Part shown: positions 15,222 to 23,197 of the stretch, one piece after another
Position numbering within the stretch: the first letter of the stretch is position 1
Layout: each line of letters opens with the position of its first letter
DNA from: SYFY01 sp031385325
Lineage (GTDB): Bacteria > Pseudomonadota > Gammaproteobacteria > Pseudomonadales > Azotimanducaceae
Reading direction: 5' to 3'
Length of the DNA: 31,347 nt
NCBI GenBank assembly: GCA_031385325.1
Contig: JANNBJ010000100.1
Coordinates: forward strand, 1 to 31,347
Program-made: the position numbers and the translations under genes
The notes under the pieces: model-generated
Told to the model about the DNA's origin: nothing
Databases searched by the model: none
The model's input: only the letters and a program-made list of their open reading frames with translations

Positions 15222-18200
15222 ATGCCCACCAAGCCCGACACCATCAGCACTTCCCACCTCACACCCGCATTACTCGATGCGGACCGGCTTGTTCCAGGTC
15301 CAGGACAACGCGCCCACTGGAGCGGACTGCCGGCGCTCTCGGCCGCACGGGCAACTGCAGTAGCAGCGTCGCGACTGGGAGGATTCTCGGTCGCGGTTGC
15401 CGATTCATCAGCCGCCGCAAGGGAGATTGCCAACGCGCTGCGCTTTTTTCTCGGCGCGTCATTTCCGGTACTTGAATTCCCCGATTGGGAAACCTTGCCT
15501 TACGATCCTTTTTCGCCGCATGAAGATATCGTCGCCGAGCGGTTGCGCATCCTGCGAGCGCTGCCCGACAGCCGGACCGGCATTCTCGTCGTCCCGATCC
15601 AGGCGTTGTTGCACCGACTGCCACCGCGACATTACCTCGCTACGGCCGCTTTATGCCTGAAGGTAGGCGAGCGTTTCGACCTGCACTCAACCCGCCGTCA
15701 ACTGGAAGCCGCTGGTTATCAGGCTGTAGAAACGGTTACCGGACTCGGTCAATTCGCTGTGCGCGGCGCCCTGCTGGATCTGTTCCCCATCGGTCATGAT
15801 CGTCCGGTGCGCATCGACCTCTTTGATGACGAGATCGAGAGCCTGCGTTACTTCGATACCGAGACGCAGCGAACCATCGAAGCGGTCTCGACAATCGATT
15901 ATCTGCCGGCTCGCGAATTTCCGTTCGATGCCGATGCCATCGCCCGCTTCAGGAACAACTGGCACCACACATTCAACGTCGATATCCGCCGCTGCAGCGT
16001 CTATCAGGACGTCACCAACCGACTGCCGCCGGCCGGCATCGAGTATTTCCTGCCGTTCTTTTTTGATCACCTGGATACGCTGTTCGACTATCTGCCGCAG
16101 GGCAGCCGCTTTTTCTTCCACGGCGATTCCCAATCCGCCGCCACACATTTTCTAGACGACGTCAACATTCGGCATGAGAGCCTGCGCTACGACATCGAGC
16201 GACCGATCCTGCCGCCGGAGTCACTCTATATCGACGACTCGCAATGGCGTACCGCCGTCGTCCAGAGTGCTCAGGTCTGGTTGCACGAGACACCAAGGGG
16301 GCAGCGCCATGAACTGACATTCATGGTCGCGCCAATCGACAACATCGCGTTCAACGCCCATGCCGAACGACCCGCGTCTGCAATGCTCGAATTTCTCAAG
16401 CAGCATCAGGGCAAACGAACCCTTTTTGTTGCCGAAAGCACGGGACGTCGGGAACTGCTGGCCGAACATCTGCGTCGTGCGGGCCTGAAGCCCAGAGATT
16501 TCAGCGGCTTCGAGTCCTTTCGGCTCAGCCAGGAACCGCACGGGATCTGCGTCGGTGAACTGGCCGATAGCGCTGTCTTCGATGATCTGATCATCCTTTC
16601 TGAAAGCCAGCTGCTGGGCAGCCGTCCGGTCGAACGCAGTGTGCAGACACGTGGTGGACGAATCGTCGATCCCGGCGAGATCATCCGCAATCTCACCGAA
16701 CTCAGCATCGGCGCGCCGGTCATACATCTGGAGCATGGTGTCGGTCGATACCTGGGACTGCAGACGCTGGAAATCGATGGTGATACCCACGAATTCCTGA
16801 CGCTGGCTTACGCCGATGACGCACGCCTGTACGTTCCGGTGGCGTCACTGCACCTGATCAGTCGTTACACCGGCGCCGACGAGGTCAATGCGCCCCTGCA
16901 TCGACTTGGCTCGGACCAATGGGAAAAAGCGCGTCGTCGTGCGGCTGAAAAAGCTGCCGATGTGGCCGCCGAACTCCTCGACATCCATGCACATCGACTG
17001 TCCCGTCGCTCGCGCGTCATGCATGCGCAAGTTGACGAATACGCGCGTTTTGTCGATCAGTTTCCATTCGAACTAACGGTGGATCAAAGCGCCGCGATCG
17101 ACGCCGTGCTTGCAGATCTGGCTTCAGAACAGGCGAGCGACAGGCTGATCTGTGGCGACGTTGGATTTGGCAAGACAGAAGTCGCCATGCGCGCTGCATT
17201 CGTTACGGTTCAGAACGGCGCCCAGGTGGCCGTGCTGGTGCCCACCACCCTTCTCGCCCAACAGCATGGGGATTCGTTTCGCGAGCGATTTGCCGATTGG
17301 CCCGTGCGCATCGAGGTGTTGTCGAGACTGCGTACCGGCGCGGAACTGGCCCGTACCGCAGAAGCGCTGGCGGAAGGCAAGATCGACATCGTCATTGGCA
17401 CGCACAAACTGCTGAGCGCCGAGTTTCGCTACCGTGACCTCGGTCTGGTGATCATCGACGAAGAGCACCGATTCGGGGTGCGCCAGAAAGAGCGCCTGAA
17501 GGCGATGCGCGCCGAAGTCGATATCCTGACTCTGACCGCAACGCCGATTCCTCGCACGCTGAACATGGCCATGAGTGGCATGCGTGATCTGTCGATCATC
17601 GCAACACCACCCGCGAAACGACTGTCCATCAAGACGTTTGTGCAGGAAAAGCGCACCGCCGTGACCAAGGAAGCCATCACCCGGGAGCTGATGCGCGGTG
17701 GGCAGGTGTTTTACGTCCACAACGAGGTTCGCACGATTGAAGAGACCGCCCGCGAACTGGCGCTCCTGGTTCCCGAAGCCCGGATCGGCGTCGGGCACGG
17801 TCAAATGGGCGCACGCGAACTCGAACGTGTGATGAACGATTTCTCGCACCGCCAGCTCAACATTCTGTTGTGTACCACCATCATCGAAAACGGCATCGAC
17901 ATCCCGAACGCCAACACCATCATCATCGAAAGGGCTGACAAGTTTGGTCTGGCGCAGCTGCACCAGTTGCGCGGCCGGGTCGGCCGATCGCATCGACAAG
18001 CGTATGCCTATCTCCTGACACCCCATCGCAAGGCCATGACACCCGATGCCGTCAAGCGTCTGGAAGCCATCGAGGCATCTGGCGATCTCGGTGTCGGCTT
18101 CACCCTGGCCACCCACGATCTGGAAATTCGCGGCGCTGGCGAACTGCTTGGCGAGGATCAGTCCGGACAGATCGAGGCGGTTGGCTTCAACCTCTACATG

Positions 18201-18869
18201 GAAATGCTGGAGCGCGCGGTTGCTGCTCTGCGCGACGGCCGTTCGCCTGATCTCGGTGCGCCTCTCGCGTACGTCAATCAGGAAGTCAACCTGCACGCCC
18301 CGACGCTGATCCCGGATGCCTACCTACCCGATGCCCACACCCGGTTGATTCTCTACAAGCGGGTATCAAGTGCATCGACGGAAGATGCCCTCGATGCGCT
18401 GCAGATCGAACTGGTCGATCGTTTTGGACTGATGCCTGAGCCCACCAAGCGCCTGTTTGCGGTGACTCGTCTCAAACTCGTTGCACAACGCCTCGGTGTA
18501 CGCCGACTGGATCTGGGGCCACAGACCGGTCGACTGGAATTTTCCGATCGAGCGCAGGTCGACCCTATCGCCGTCATCCAGCTGATCCAGCGTCAGCCTC
18601 AGATCTACCGCATGGATGGACCAAGCATGCTGCGAATTCGTAAAACTCTGCCCGAGTTCCAGGAACGGGTGGATTTCGCGCAAACGTTGTGCCGTACTCT
18701 CCTGACAAAGGAATCAACGCAGACGGGCGTGGCCCCTTCGGTGTCGACCCCGGCTCCAGCAACAGGTCCGACCGTTACACCAACAACCGCACCGGGTTTG
18801 AACCAACACGGCAGCCAGATAAATCCGAACAAGAACAAGCGCAAGAACGACAGGAAGGCAGCCCGATGA
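15222..18869 (+). CDS. mfd: Transcription-repair coupling factor
   Basis: A 1215-residue ATP-dependent translocase that removes RNA polymerase stalled at DNA lesions and recruits UvrA. The N-terminal UvrB-like region covers roughly 1-450 (YDPFSPHEDIVAERL, TGLGQFAVRGALLD). The RNA-polymerase-interaction domain follows (about 490-560, IHLEHGVGRYLGL). The RecG-like motor has Walker A GDVGFGKTE near 645, DEEH near 745, and the HQLRGRVGRSHRQAYAYLL motif. The C-terminal domain that contacts UvrA ends near 1155. An extra tail of about 50 residues is rich in Thr and Pro, then basic (KNKRKNDRK). The start lacks a clear ribosome-binding site; a TAGAAT sits 11 bases before the ATG, so a very short leader is possible. 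Confidence 0.97.
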   Translation: MPTKPDTISTSHLTPALLDADRLVPGPGQRAHWSGLPALSAARATAVAASRLGGFSVAVADSSAAAREIANALRFFLGASFPVLEFPDWETLPYDPFSPHEDIVAERLRILRALPDSRTGILVVPIQALLHRLPPRHYLATAALCLKVGERFDLHSTRRQLEAAGYQAVETVTGLGQFAVRGALLDLFPIGHDRPVRIDLFDDEIESLRYFDTETQRTIEAVSTIDYLPAREFPFDADAIARFRNNWHHTFNVDIRRCSVYQDVTNRLPPAGIEYFLPFFFDHLDTLFDYLPQGSRFFFHGDSQSAATHFLDDVNIRHESLRYDIERPILPPESLYIDDSQWRTAVVQSAQVWLHETPRGQRHELTFMVAPIDNIAFNAHAERPASAMLEFLKQHQGKRTLFVAESTGRRELLAEHLRRAGLKPRDFSGFESFRLSQEPHGICVGELADSAVFDDLIILSESQLLGSRPVERSVQTRGGRIVDPGEIIRNLTELSIGAPVIHLEHGVGRYLGLQTLEIDGDTHEFLTLAYADDARLYVPVASLHLISRYTGADEVNAPLHRLGSDQWEKARRRAAEKAADVAAELLDIHAHRLSRRSRVMHAQVDEYARFVDQFPFELTVDQSAAIDAVLADLASEQASDRLICGDVGFGKTEVAMRAAFVTVQNGAQVAVLVPTTLLAQQHGDSFRERFADWPVRIEVLSRLRTGAELARTAEALAEGKIDIVIGTHKLLSAEFRYRDLGLVIIDEEHRFGVRQKERLKAMRAEVDILTLTATPIPRTLNMAMSGMRDLSIIATPPAKRLSIKTFVQEKRTAVTKEAITRELMRGGQVFYVHNEVRTIEETARELALLVPEARIGVGHGQMGARELERVMNDFSHRQLNILLCTTIIENGIDIPNANTIIIERADKFGLAQLHQLRGRVGRSHRQAYAYLLTPHRKAMTPDAVKRLEAIEASGDLGVGFTLATHDLEIRGAGELLGEDQSGQIEAVGFNLYMEMLERAVAALRDGRSPDLGAPLAYVNQEVNLHAPTLIPDAYLPDAHTRLILYKRVSSASTEDALDALQIELVDRFGLMPEPTKRLFAVTRLKLVAQRLGVRRLDLGPQTGRLEFSDRAQVDPIAVIQLIQRQPQIYRMDGPSMLRIRKTLPEFQERVDFAQTLCRTLLTKESTQTGVAPSVSTPAPATGPTVTPTTAPGLNQHGSQINPNKNKRKNDRKAAR

Positions 18870-19891
18870 AACGTCCACACCCCTGTACCTCCCGTGCAAT
18901 CCTGATCGCAGCGCTGCTCACAACGTTGTCATCCGGCGTGGTCCATGCAGAGGATGCAATCACCGAAGCACTGGCGCCTTATATGCGGCAGGCATGGCAT
19001 GACGTCGAAGTGATCGTCTTCGAACGCCCGGGTATCGGTGACATCCATGCGGGTGAAAATCTCACGCTCACGGCGCCACGTCGCTTACCCGCCCGTTTTC
19101 TGTCACTGGCTGCAGAAGGCTGGCTGAATTCGCACTTGCCACTGGACGAGGACACCCGCGAAGCAGTTGAGACGTTTGCCCTCGGTCAAGCAGGGGGCCA
19201 AGCAGGGGGCCAGGCAAGAGGCCAGGCTCGAACTGATTCCGCCAGCGCCACCGCACCACTTCCCGGGGCTGCCAATGCAGCGCCTGTAGGCACCGGCGCC
19301 AACACAGTTACAGAACCCCCGCCGCCGCCAACCCCCGAAGAACTCTTTCGATCTGCAATCAAATCCTGGGAAGATGACGTCGAAGCCTCTGCCCTCACCG
19401 CGCGATCTCCCGAAGATCGCGCGCTATCGACAGCTGCTGCCAGATTGACCTCACAAGGGGGCGCACACATCCTGTGGCATGAGCGCTGGACCCAGGCGCT
19501 GGCGAAACCAAGCAACAGCATTCCCGTTCTCGTGTACGGCGGACCACTACTGATCGATCGATTTCAACTGGAAGGCACATTGGATATCAGCCGCACCGAT
19601 GCGATCCAGGTAAAAACCAGCGTTTGGCTAAACGGCCCCAACGTAGGTCGCGAGCCCATCCTCATGGCCGCCGGCGTTCCCGTTCGGAATGCTGAACCCG
19701 ACGCCATAACCCTGGTCATGGATCGATATCTGGCCATCAACGAGCAGCGAACACTGGCGCCTGGTGAGTTGACCTATTTCGATCATCCTCGCTTCGGCGT
19801 ATTGGTCAGAGTCAGACCCATCACACCACCCGAGTCAGTGCTGGTGGCTTTCGAGGCTTTTCGCACCGGCGGCGACGACCTTCACGATTGA
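18866..19891 (+). CDS. csiV: CsiV-family periplasmic peptidoglycan-binding protein
   Basis: 341 residues with a signal peptide (MKRPHP, hydrophobic 11-25, likely cleavage after VVHA). The mature protein starts with an AWHDVEVIVFERPG strand, has a variable Ala/Gly/Gln/Pro-rich linker (about 105-155), then the conserved HILWHERWTQALAKP and IPVLVYGG region and a C-terminal FDHPRFGVLVRVRPI segment. These match the CsiV family, in which the Vibrio member binds peptidoglycan and activates PBP1A-type cell-wall synthesis through LpoA. The ATG at 18866 overlaps the mfd stop as ATGA and has AGGAAGG within the mfd end, so expression is tied to mfd. Its 3' end overlaps the convergent phosphorylase gene by 57 bp. 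The family call is fairly sure, the function inferred. Confidence 0.8.
   Translation: MKRPHPCTSRAILIAALLTTLSSGVVHAEDAITEALAPYMRQAWHDVEVIVFERPGIGDIHAGENLTLTAPRRLPARFLSLAAEGWLNSHLPLDEDTREAVETFALGQAGGQAGGQARGQARTDSASATAPLPGAANAAPVGTGANTVTEPPPPPTPEELFRSAIKSWEDDVEASALTARSPEDRALSTAAARLTSQGGAHILWHERWTQALAKPSNSIPVLVYGGPLLIDRFQLEGTLDISRTDAIQVKTSVWLNGPNVGREPILMAAGVPVRNAEPDAITLVMDRYLAINEQRTLAPGELTYFDHPRFGVLVRVRPITPPESVLVAFEAFRTGGDDLHD
19184..19231 (+). repeat. Four 12-bp tandem repeats inside csiV
   Basis: Four consecutive 12-base units based on GGCCAAGCAGGG (the second exact, the others diverged at 1-5 positions) encode GQAG-type tetrapeptides in the linker of the CsiV-like protein. Being in frame, copy changes would lengthen or shorten the linker without destroying the protein. 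Confidence 0.8.
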
Positions 19892-20566
19892 TTCGGCGCC
19901 AACGGTCGCGGCGCGTGCCATCGCCGACGCCTCGATCGCGCCGCGCCCTGCGGCGGGATTGACCACCAGGCACAGGCTGACATAGGGAAGGCCCAACTCT
20001 CTCGCAAGTGATGCTTCGGGCATCGCCGTCATGCCAACGACACAACACCCATCCCGTTCCAGACGATCGATTTCTGCGGCGGTTTCCAGTCGTGGGCCCT
20101 GTGTGCACCCGTACACCCCGCCATGATGCACCGTCAATCCCGTCGCAGATGCGGCATCGACCAACTGGCGAGCCAGATCATTCGTAAAGGGTTCCGAGAA
20201 CTCGATATGGCGCGCCTGTGAGTCAGGAGAAAACGTTTGCATTCGTCCGTGTGTGTAGTCTATCAACTGGTCCGGAACCAACAGATCCCCAGGTTGCAGA
20301 TCCGTTCTGATGCCACCCACGGTGTGGATGGCGATGATCCAGCGGGCTCCGGCGGCCGCCAGTGCATGCAGATTGGCACGGTAGTTGATCGCGTGGGGAG
20401 CGATGCGCACGCCTTCACCGTGACGCGCCAGGGTCAGGATCGGCGTGCCATCCAATCGAGCCTGCCAGATCGTCGCGGACGGCTCGCCGAAGGGGCGCTC
20501 TGTGATCGACACCGCAGTCTCCATCATGACGGGAAATTTTGCGCTGCCGGAGATGACGGCGAGCAT
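19835..20566 (-). CDS. S-methyl-5'-thioinosine phosphorylase
   Basis: A 243-residue nucleoside phosphorylase of the MTAP/PNP fold. Visible motifs: LARHGEG, HAINYRANLHAL, the GDLLVPDQLIDYTHGR block, CTQGPRLETAAEIDRL, VVGMTAMPEASLARELGLPYVSLCLVVNPAAG. The Asn of VVNPAAG, where adenine-type MTAP has Asp, fits a 6-oxopurine substrate and matches the Pseudomonas PA3004 enzyme. The reaction is methylthioinosine plus phosphate to hypoxanthine plus methylthioribose-1-phosphate. The usual GGTG phosphate loop is ISGS here. Start ATG 20566 overlaps the preceding stop by one base (TGATG), with AGGA nine bases upstream. Its position right after the phosphoribosyltransferase gene suggests a two-step salvage of hypoxanthine. 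Confidence 0.88.
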   Translation of the reverse strand: MLAVISGSAKFPVMMETAVSITERPFGEPSATIWQARLDGTPILTLARHGEGVRIAPHAINYRANLHALAAAGARWIIAIHTVGGIRTDLQPGDLLVPDQLIDYTHGRMQTFSPDSQARHIEFSEPFTNDLARQLVDAASATGLTVHHGGVYGCTQGPRLETAAEIDRLERDGCCVVGMTAMPEASLARELGLPYVSLCLVVNPAAGRGAIEASAMARAATVGAESIVKVVAAGAKSLESHQH

Positions 20567-21126
20567 CAACGGGCATCCTGCAGGTCATCAGGCAACGCGC
20601 GGATTTCCGGCAGATTGCGCCAATAACCGTGATAGTCCATCCCACAGCCGAACAGATAGTCGGCACCACACTCCAGAGCCACGAAATCTGGCCGATAAGG
20701 CGTCTGATGTTCGACGGCTTTGCGCACGATTACGGCACTCACGATCTGACGCGCTCCCGCGGTGTGCAGGTGATCATGGAGCAGACTGAGAGTCAGGCCA
20801 CGATCGAACACATCATCAACAAGCAATACCGATCGATCCCGCACTTCCATGCTTGGTGGCGACAACCAGCGCAGTTCACCGGCTGTTGTCGAATCTCCAT
20901 AACGAGTGACCTGTACCGTTGCCTGTTGCAGTGGAAACCTCAATCGGGCCAGCAGCTGTCCGGCCAGATACACACCACCCTGGAGCACACAGATCAGGAG
21001 CGGGTTGTGGAATCGCAGCGCCAGATCGAGCCGCAGAGCCAGCTGATCGATCGCGGTACGAACTGTCACCTCGTCATGGATCAGGCGGGATCGGTCAACC
21101 ACTTCGGACATGTTCATCGCCGACAT
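20566..21126 (-). CDS. hpt: Hypoxanthine-guanine phosphoribosyltransferase
   Basis: 186 residues, type I phosphoribosyltransferase fold. The substrate-side loop LICVLQGGVYLAGQL (44-58) and the PRPP-binding motif VLLVDDVFDRGLTL (100-113) are clear; DRG in place of the common DTG resembles the DEG seen in related gammaproteobacterial Hpt proteins. The segment VALECGADYLFGCGMDY is the conserved C-terminal region that contacts the purine. It transfers ribose-5-phosphate from PRPP to hypoxanthine or guanine. The gene lies between a barrel gene (22-bp gap) and the phosphorylase (1-bp overlap), which would supply hypoxanthine. ATG 21126 is used; ATGs at residues 4 and 6 are alternatives. Confidence 0.88.
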   Translation of the reverse strand: MSAMNMSEVVDRSRLIHDEVTVRTAIDQLALRLDLALRFHNPLLICVLQGGVYLAGQLLARLRFPLQQATVQVTRYGDSTTAGELRWLSPPSMEVRDRSVLLVDDVFDRGLTLSLLHDHLHTAGARQIVSAVIVRKAVEHQTPYRPDFVALECGADYLFGCGMDYHGYWRNLPEIRALPDDLQDAR

Positions 21127-21148
21127 CCCGGCGCATAGGATTTCAAGG

Positions 21149-22438
21149 CTAGAACAGCCACTTCAGCTCCACCTGCAGATAATCCTCCTTCTCGAGAAAT
21201 GCGGCCCTTTCTTCCTCGGCAAACCAGGCAGCCGGTGACTGGGTCTCAAGCTCGGTCGAACCGGTAAAGATGCGCCCTTCAACGGCGATAGAAAAGTTGT
21301 CGCCAAGCTGGCGACTGGCTTCGACGCTGACCACCGTTTCGGCGGTTTCCTTGTCTCGAACTACACCGATCAACGCTTGCGAATCGCTGGCATCGTTGAA
21401 CCCGAGGCGCAACCCGAGCGCATAATCGTGTTCAAACAAGCTGTCGAACGCCAGCTCGTTGCGTTCGTCGTAGAAGTACTCGGCGACCAGCCCCAGATCC
21501 ATCTGCGAACCCATCACGCCGACCATGGTGTACTCGGTTCCAGCGGTGGCAGCGAGGAACGGATCGCCCTGACCACGTCGATGAATGCTCTCCAGCTTGA
21601 ATGCCCAGTTGCCCACCTGGTACTGCGCGTCGAGACCGGTTTGATCGATCAGCTCATATTCCGGCACCAGTTCCACCCGGTTGTCAGCACGCAGTTCGGG
21701 AATCAGGTTAGGCGCGCGTCCTGTGCCACTGAAATGGTAGATCCCGATATCCAGTGCATCGAACTGCGCAGACCAGCGCGCGGCAAAGTCGACATGTGCC
21801 TGCTTGCTGTCTGCCTCATAGCGGGCAGCGTCGGTGTCGATCACAAACGGCAACCTGAGTCGGCCCCTGCGCCCAGGAAAGGTTCGCTCACGAAAACCAG
21901 ACATGGCGAAGAGATCGACCGTTCCCCAGTCCCGCACCAGCGTCAGCTGTGCCATCGGCTGACCAAGCTTCTCCTCCCCATCAATATTTTCGACCAGGTC
22001 GGTCTGATTGATGATATCGACCAGATGATTGAATTCCGCAACCCCCCAGAACACCTGTTTGGCGCCGAGGGAAAACTCCCAGCGCTCACCCAGCGCCGAC
22101 CAGAACAGCTCCCGCACATCTGCGTGTGTGCGCTTGTCGTCTTCGCTGTCAACACGGGCAAACGGGGCGAACACCAGCTGTGAGTGCTCACCGGTTTCGA
22201 ATACGAATTCGCCGTGGGCACTGAGGCTCTGGGACTGGTTGTCTTGGCGGAAAGGACCCTCATCGGCAAAGAGGCGCGATTCGAGCGAAATTTCGAAGTC
22301 TGCTTCAACGGCCATCACAGGACTTGCACCCAAGGTGAGTGCTCCTGCTGCAAGCACACGCAAAGCGAGTGCAAAGTACAAACTAACGCCAAGCTGCTGA
22401 CGCCTCCTTTCATGATGCGATGCGAAACTTCCGCTCAA
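21149..22438 (-). CDS. Outer-membrane beta-barrel (porin-like) protein of unknown substrate
   Basis: About 430 residues with a probable signal peptide: basic ERRR, hydrophobic SLYFALALRVLAAGALTLG, likely cleavage after SPVMA. The mature part is made of alternating-residue strands separated by acidic loops (RELFWSALGERWEFSLGAKQVFWGV, LDAQYQVGNWAFKLES) and ends LQVELKWLF; the terminal Phe is the classic outer-membrane assembly signal. No TonB box, plug or named porin family was recognised. The start is uncertain: the frame has no good ATG before the signal peptide. TTG 22438 is chosen because it keeps the basic region and clears the LexA boxes; GTG 22462 would lie inside them. The gene is divergent from lexA and followed by hpt. 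Confidence 0.72.
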   Translation of the reverse strand: MSGSFASHHERRRQQLGVSLYFALALRVLAAGALTLGASPVMAVEADFEISLESRLFADEGPFRQDNQSQSLSAHGEFVFETGEHSQLVFAPFARVDSEDDKRTHADVRELFWSALGERWEFSLGAKQVFWGVAEFNHLVDIINQTDLVENIDGEEKLGQPMAQLTLVRDWGTVDLFAMSGFRERTFPGRRGRLRLPFVIDTDAARYEADSKQAHVDFAARWSAQFDALDIGIYHFSGTGRAPNLIPELRADNRVELVPEYELIDQTGLDAQYQVGNWAFKLESIHRRGQGDPFLAATAGTEYTMVGVMGSQMDLGLVAEYFYDERNELAFDSLFEHDYALGLRLGFNDASDSQALIGVVRDKETAETVVSVEASRQLGDNFSIAVEGRIFTGSTELETQSPAAWFAEEERAAFLEKEDYLQVELKWLF

Positions 22439-22460
22439 GATTGCTCGCTTTCGGTGCTTC

Positions 22461-22478
22461 ACTGTATATAATCCCAGC
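22461..22478. promoter_or_regulatory. LexA box 1 (SOS operator)
   Basis: CTG-TATATAATCC-CAG (22462-22477) fits the CTG-N10-CAG LexA operator with an AT-rich centre and contains the lexA -10 box TATAAT (22467-22472), so binding would block RNA polymerase. The reverse strand offers TATATA at the same place, which could serve the divergent barrel gene. Confidence 0.85.
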
Positions 22479-22480
22479 TT

Positions 22481-22498
22481 ACTGGATAAAACCACAGG
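22481..22498. promoter_or_regulatory. LexA box 2 (SOS operator)
   Basis: CTG-GATAAAACCA-CAG (22482-22497) is a second CTG-N10-CAG, centred 20 bp after the first and 9 bp before the lexA start codon. Tandem boxes of this spacing also precede E. coli lexA and support autoregulation. Confidence 0.8.
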
Positions 22499-22505
22499 AT
22501 CTCGA

Positions 22506-23108
22506 ATGCAGCCGCTCACCCCGCGTCAGGCCCAGATACTCCAGCTTATCCGCACCCACATCGTCGACACCGGCTATCCGCCTACCCGCGCCGATATCGC
22601 CGAACAGCTTGGCTTCAAATCGCCTAACGCTGCCGAAGAACACCTCAAAGCCCTGGCCCGCAAAGGCGCCATCGAAGTCATTCCCGGCACCAGTCGCGGC
22701 ATCCGGTTGCCTGAAGGTGACAGCGGTATTCCAATCGTCGGCAGTGTTGCTGCAGGTCATCCGATTCTCGCGACAGAACATATTGAAGATCGTGTCGAAC
22801 TGCCGCCGGGATTTTTCCGTCCTCACGCAGACTTCCTGCTCCGGGTGAAAGGCGACAGCATGATCAATGCCGGCATTCTCGATGGAGATCTGCTTGCTGT
22901 ACATCGTACGCGCGATGCTGCCAATGGCCAGATTGTCGTGGCTCGCATTGACGAAGAAGTGACCGTCAAACGCCTGCAGCGCACGCGCAACCGCAACAAG
23001 GTGCTGCTGATTGCTGAAAATCCAGCCTACGACCCCATCGAAGTCGATCTCTCCGTAACCCCCTTTGTCATCGAAGGTCTCAGCGTCGGTGTCATTCGAC
23101 AGATGTAG
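22506..23108 (+). CDS. lexA: LexA repressor, SOS-response regulator
   Basis: 200 residues. The winged helix-turn-helix DNA-binding domain (1-70) begins PLTPRQAQILQLIR and contains PPTRADIAEQLGFKSPNAAEEHLKAL as its recognition region. The autocleavage site Ala83-Gly84 (SVAAGHP), nucleophile Ser118 (KGDSM) and Lys155 (VTVKRL) are all intact, so RecA-stimulated self-cleavage should work. It represses DNA-damage genes and, through the two boxes directly upstream, itself. Pseudomonas has sulA after lexA; here lexA instead converges on topA with an 89-bp gap, and no division inhibitor gene is visible. Confidence 0.98.
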   Translation: MQPLTPRQAQILQLIRTHIVDTGYPPTRADIAEQLGFKSPNAAEEHLKALARKGAIEVIPGTSRGIRLPEGDSGIPIVGSVAAGHPILATEHIEDRVELPPGFFRPHADFLLRVKGDSMINAGILDGDLLAVHRTRDAANGQIVVARIDEEVTVKRLQRTRNRNKVLLIAENPAYDPIEVDLSVTPFVIEGLSVGVIRQM

Positions 23109-23127
23109 CGTTTAACCACACGCCCCC

Positions 23128-23152
23128 GAGCGACTGCAGCTATGCATCGCTC
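23128..23152. terminator. Possible shared terminator of lexA and topA
   Basis: GAGCGA-c-TGCA-gcta-TGCA-TCGCTC forms a 10-bp stem with one bulged base between the two convergent genes. Only weak T-tracts flank it (ACTCTTTC after it on the plus strand). Confidence 0.35.
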
Positions 23153-23197
23153 AAACTCTTTCAACTTGCCCAGTGCTCTTGCCTCGCGCCTGCGCTT

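Noticed and set aside
17124..18296. Minus-strand open frame (390 codons) inside mfd
   Set aside because: It covers the Mfd motor motifs on the opposite strand and has no recognisable domain.
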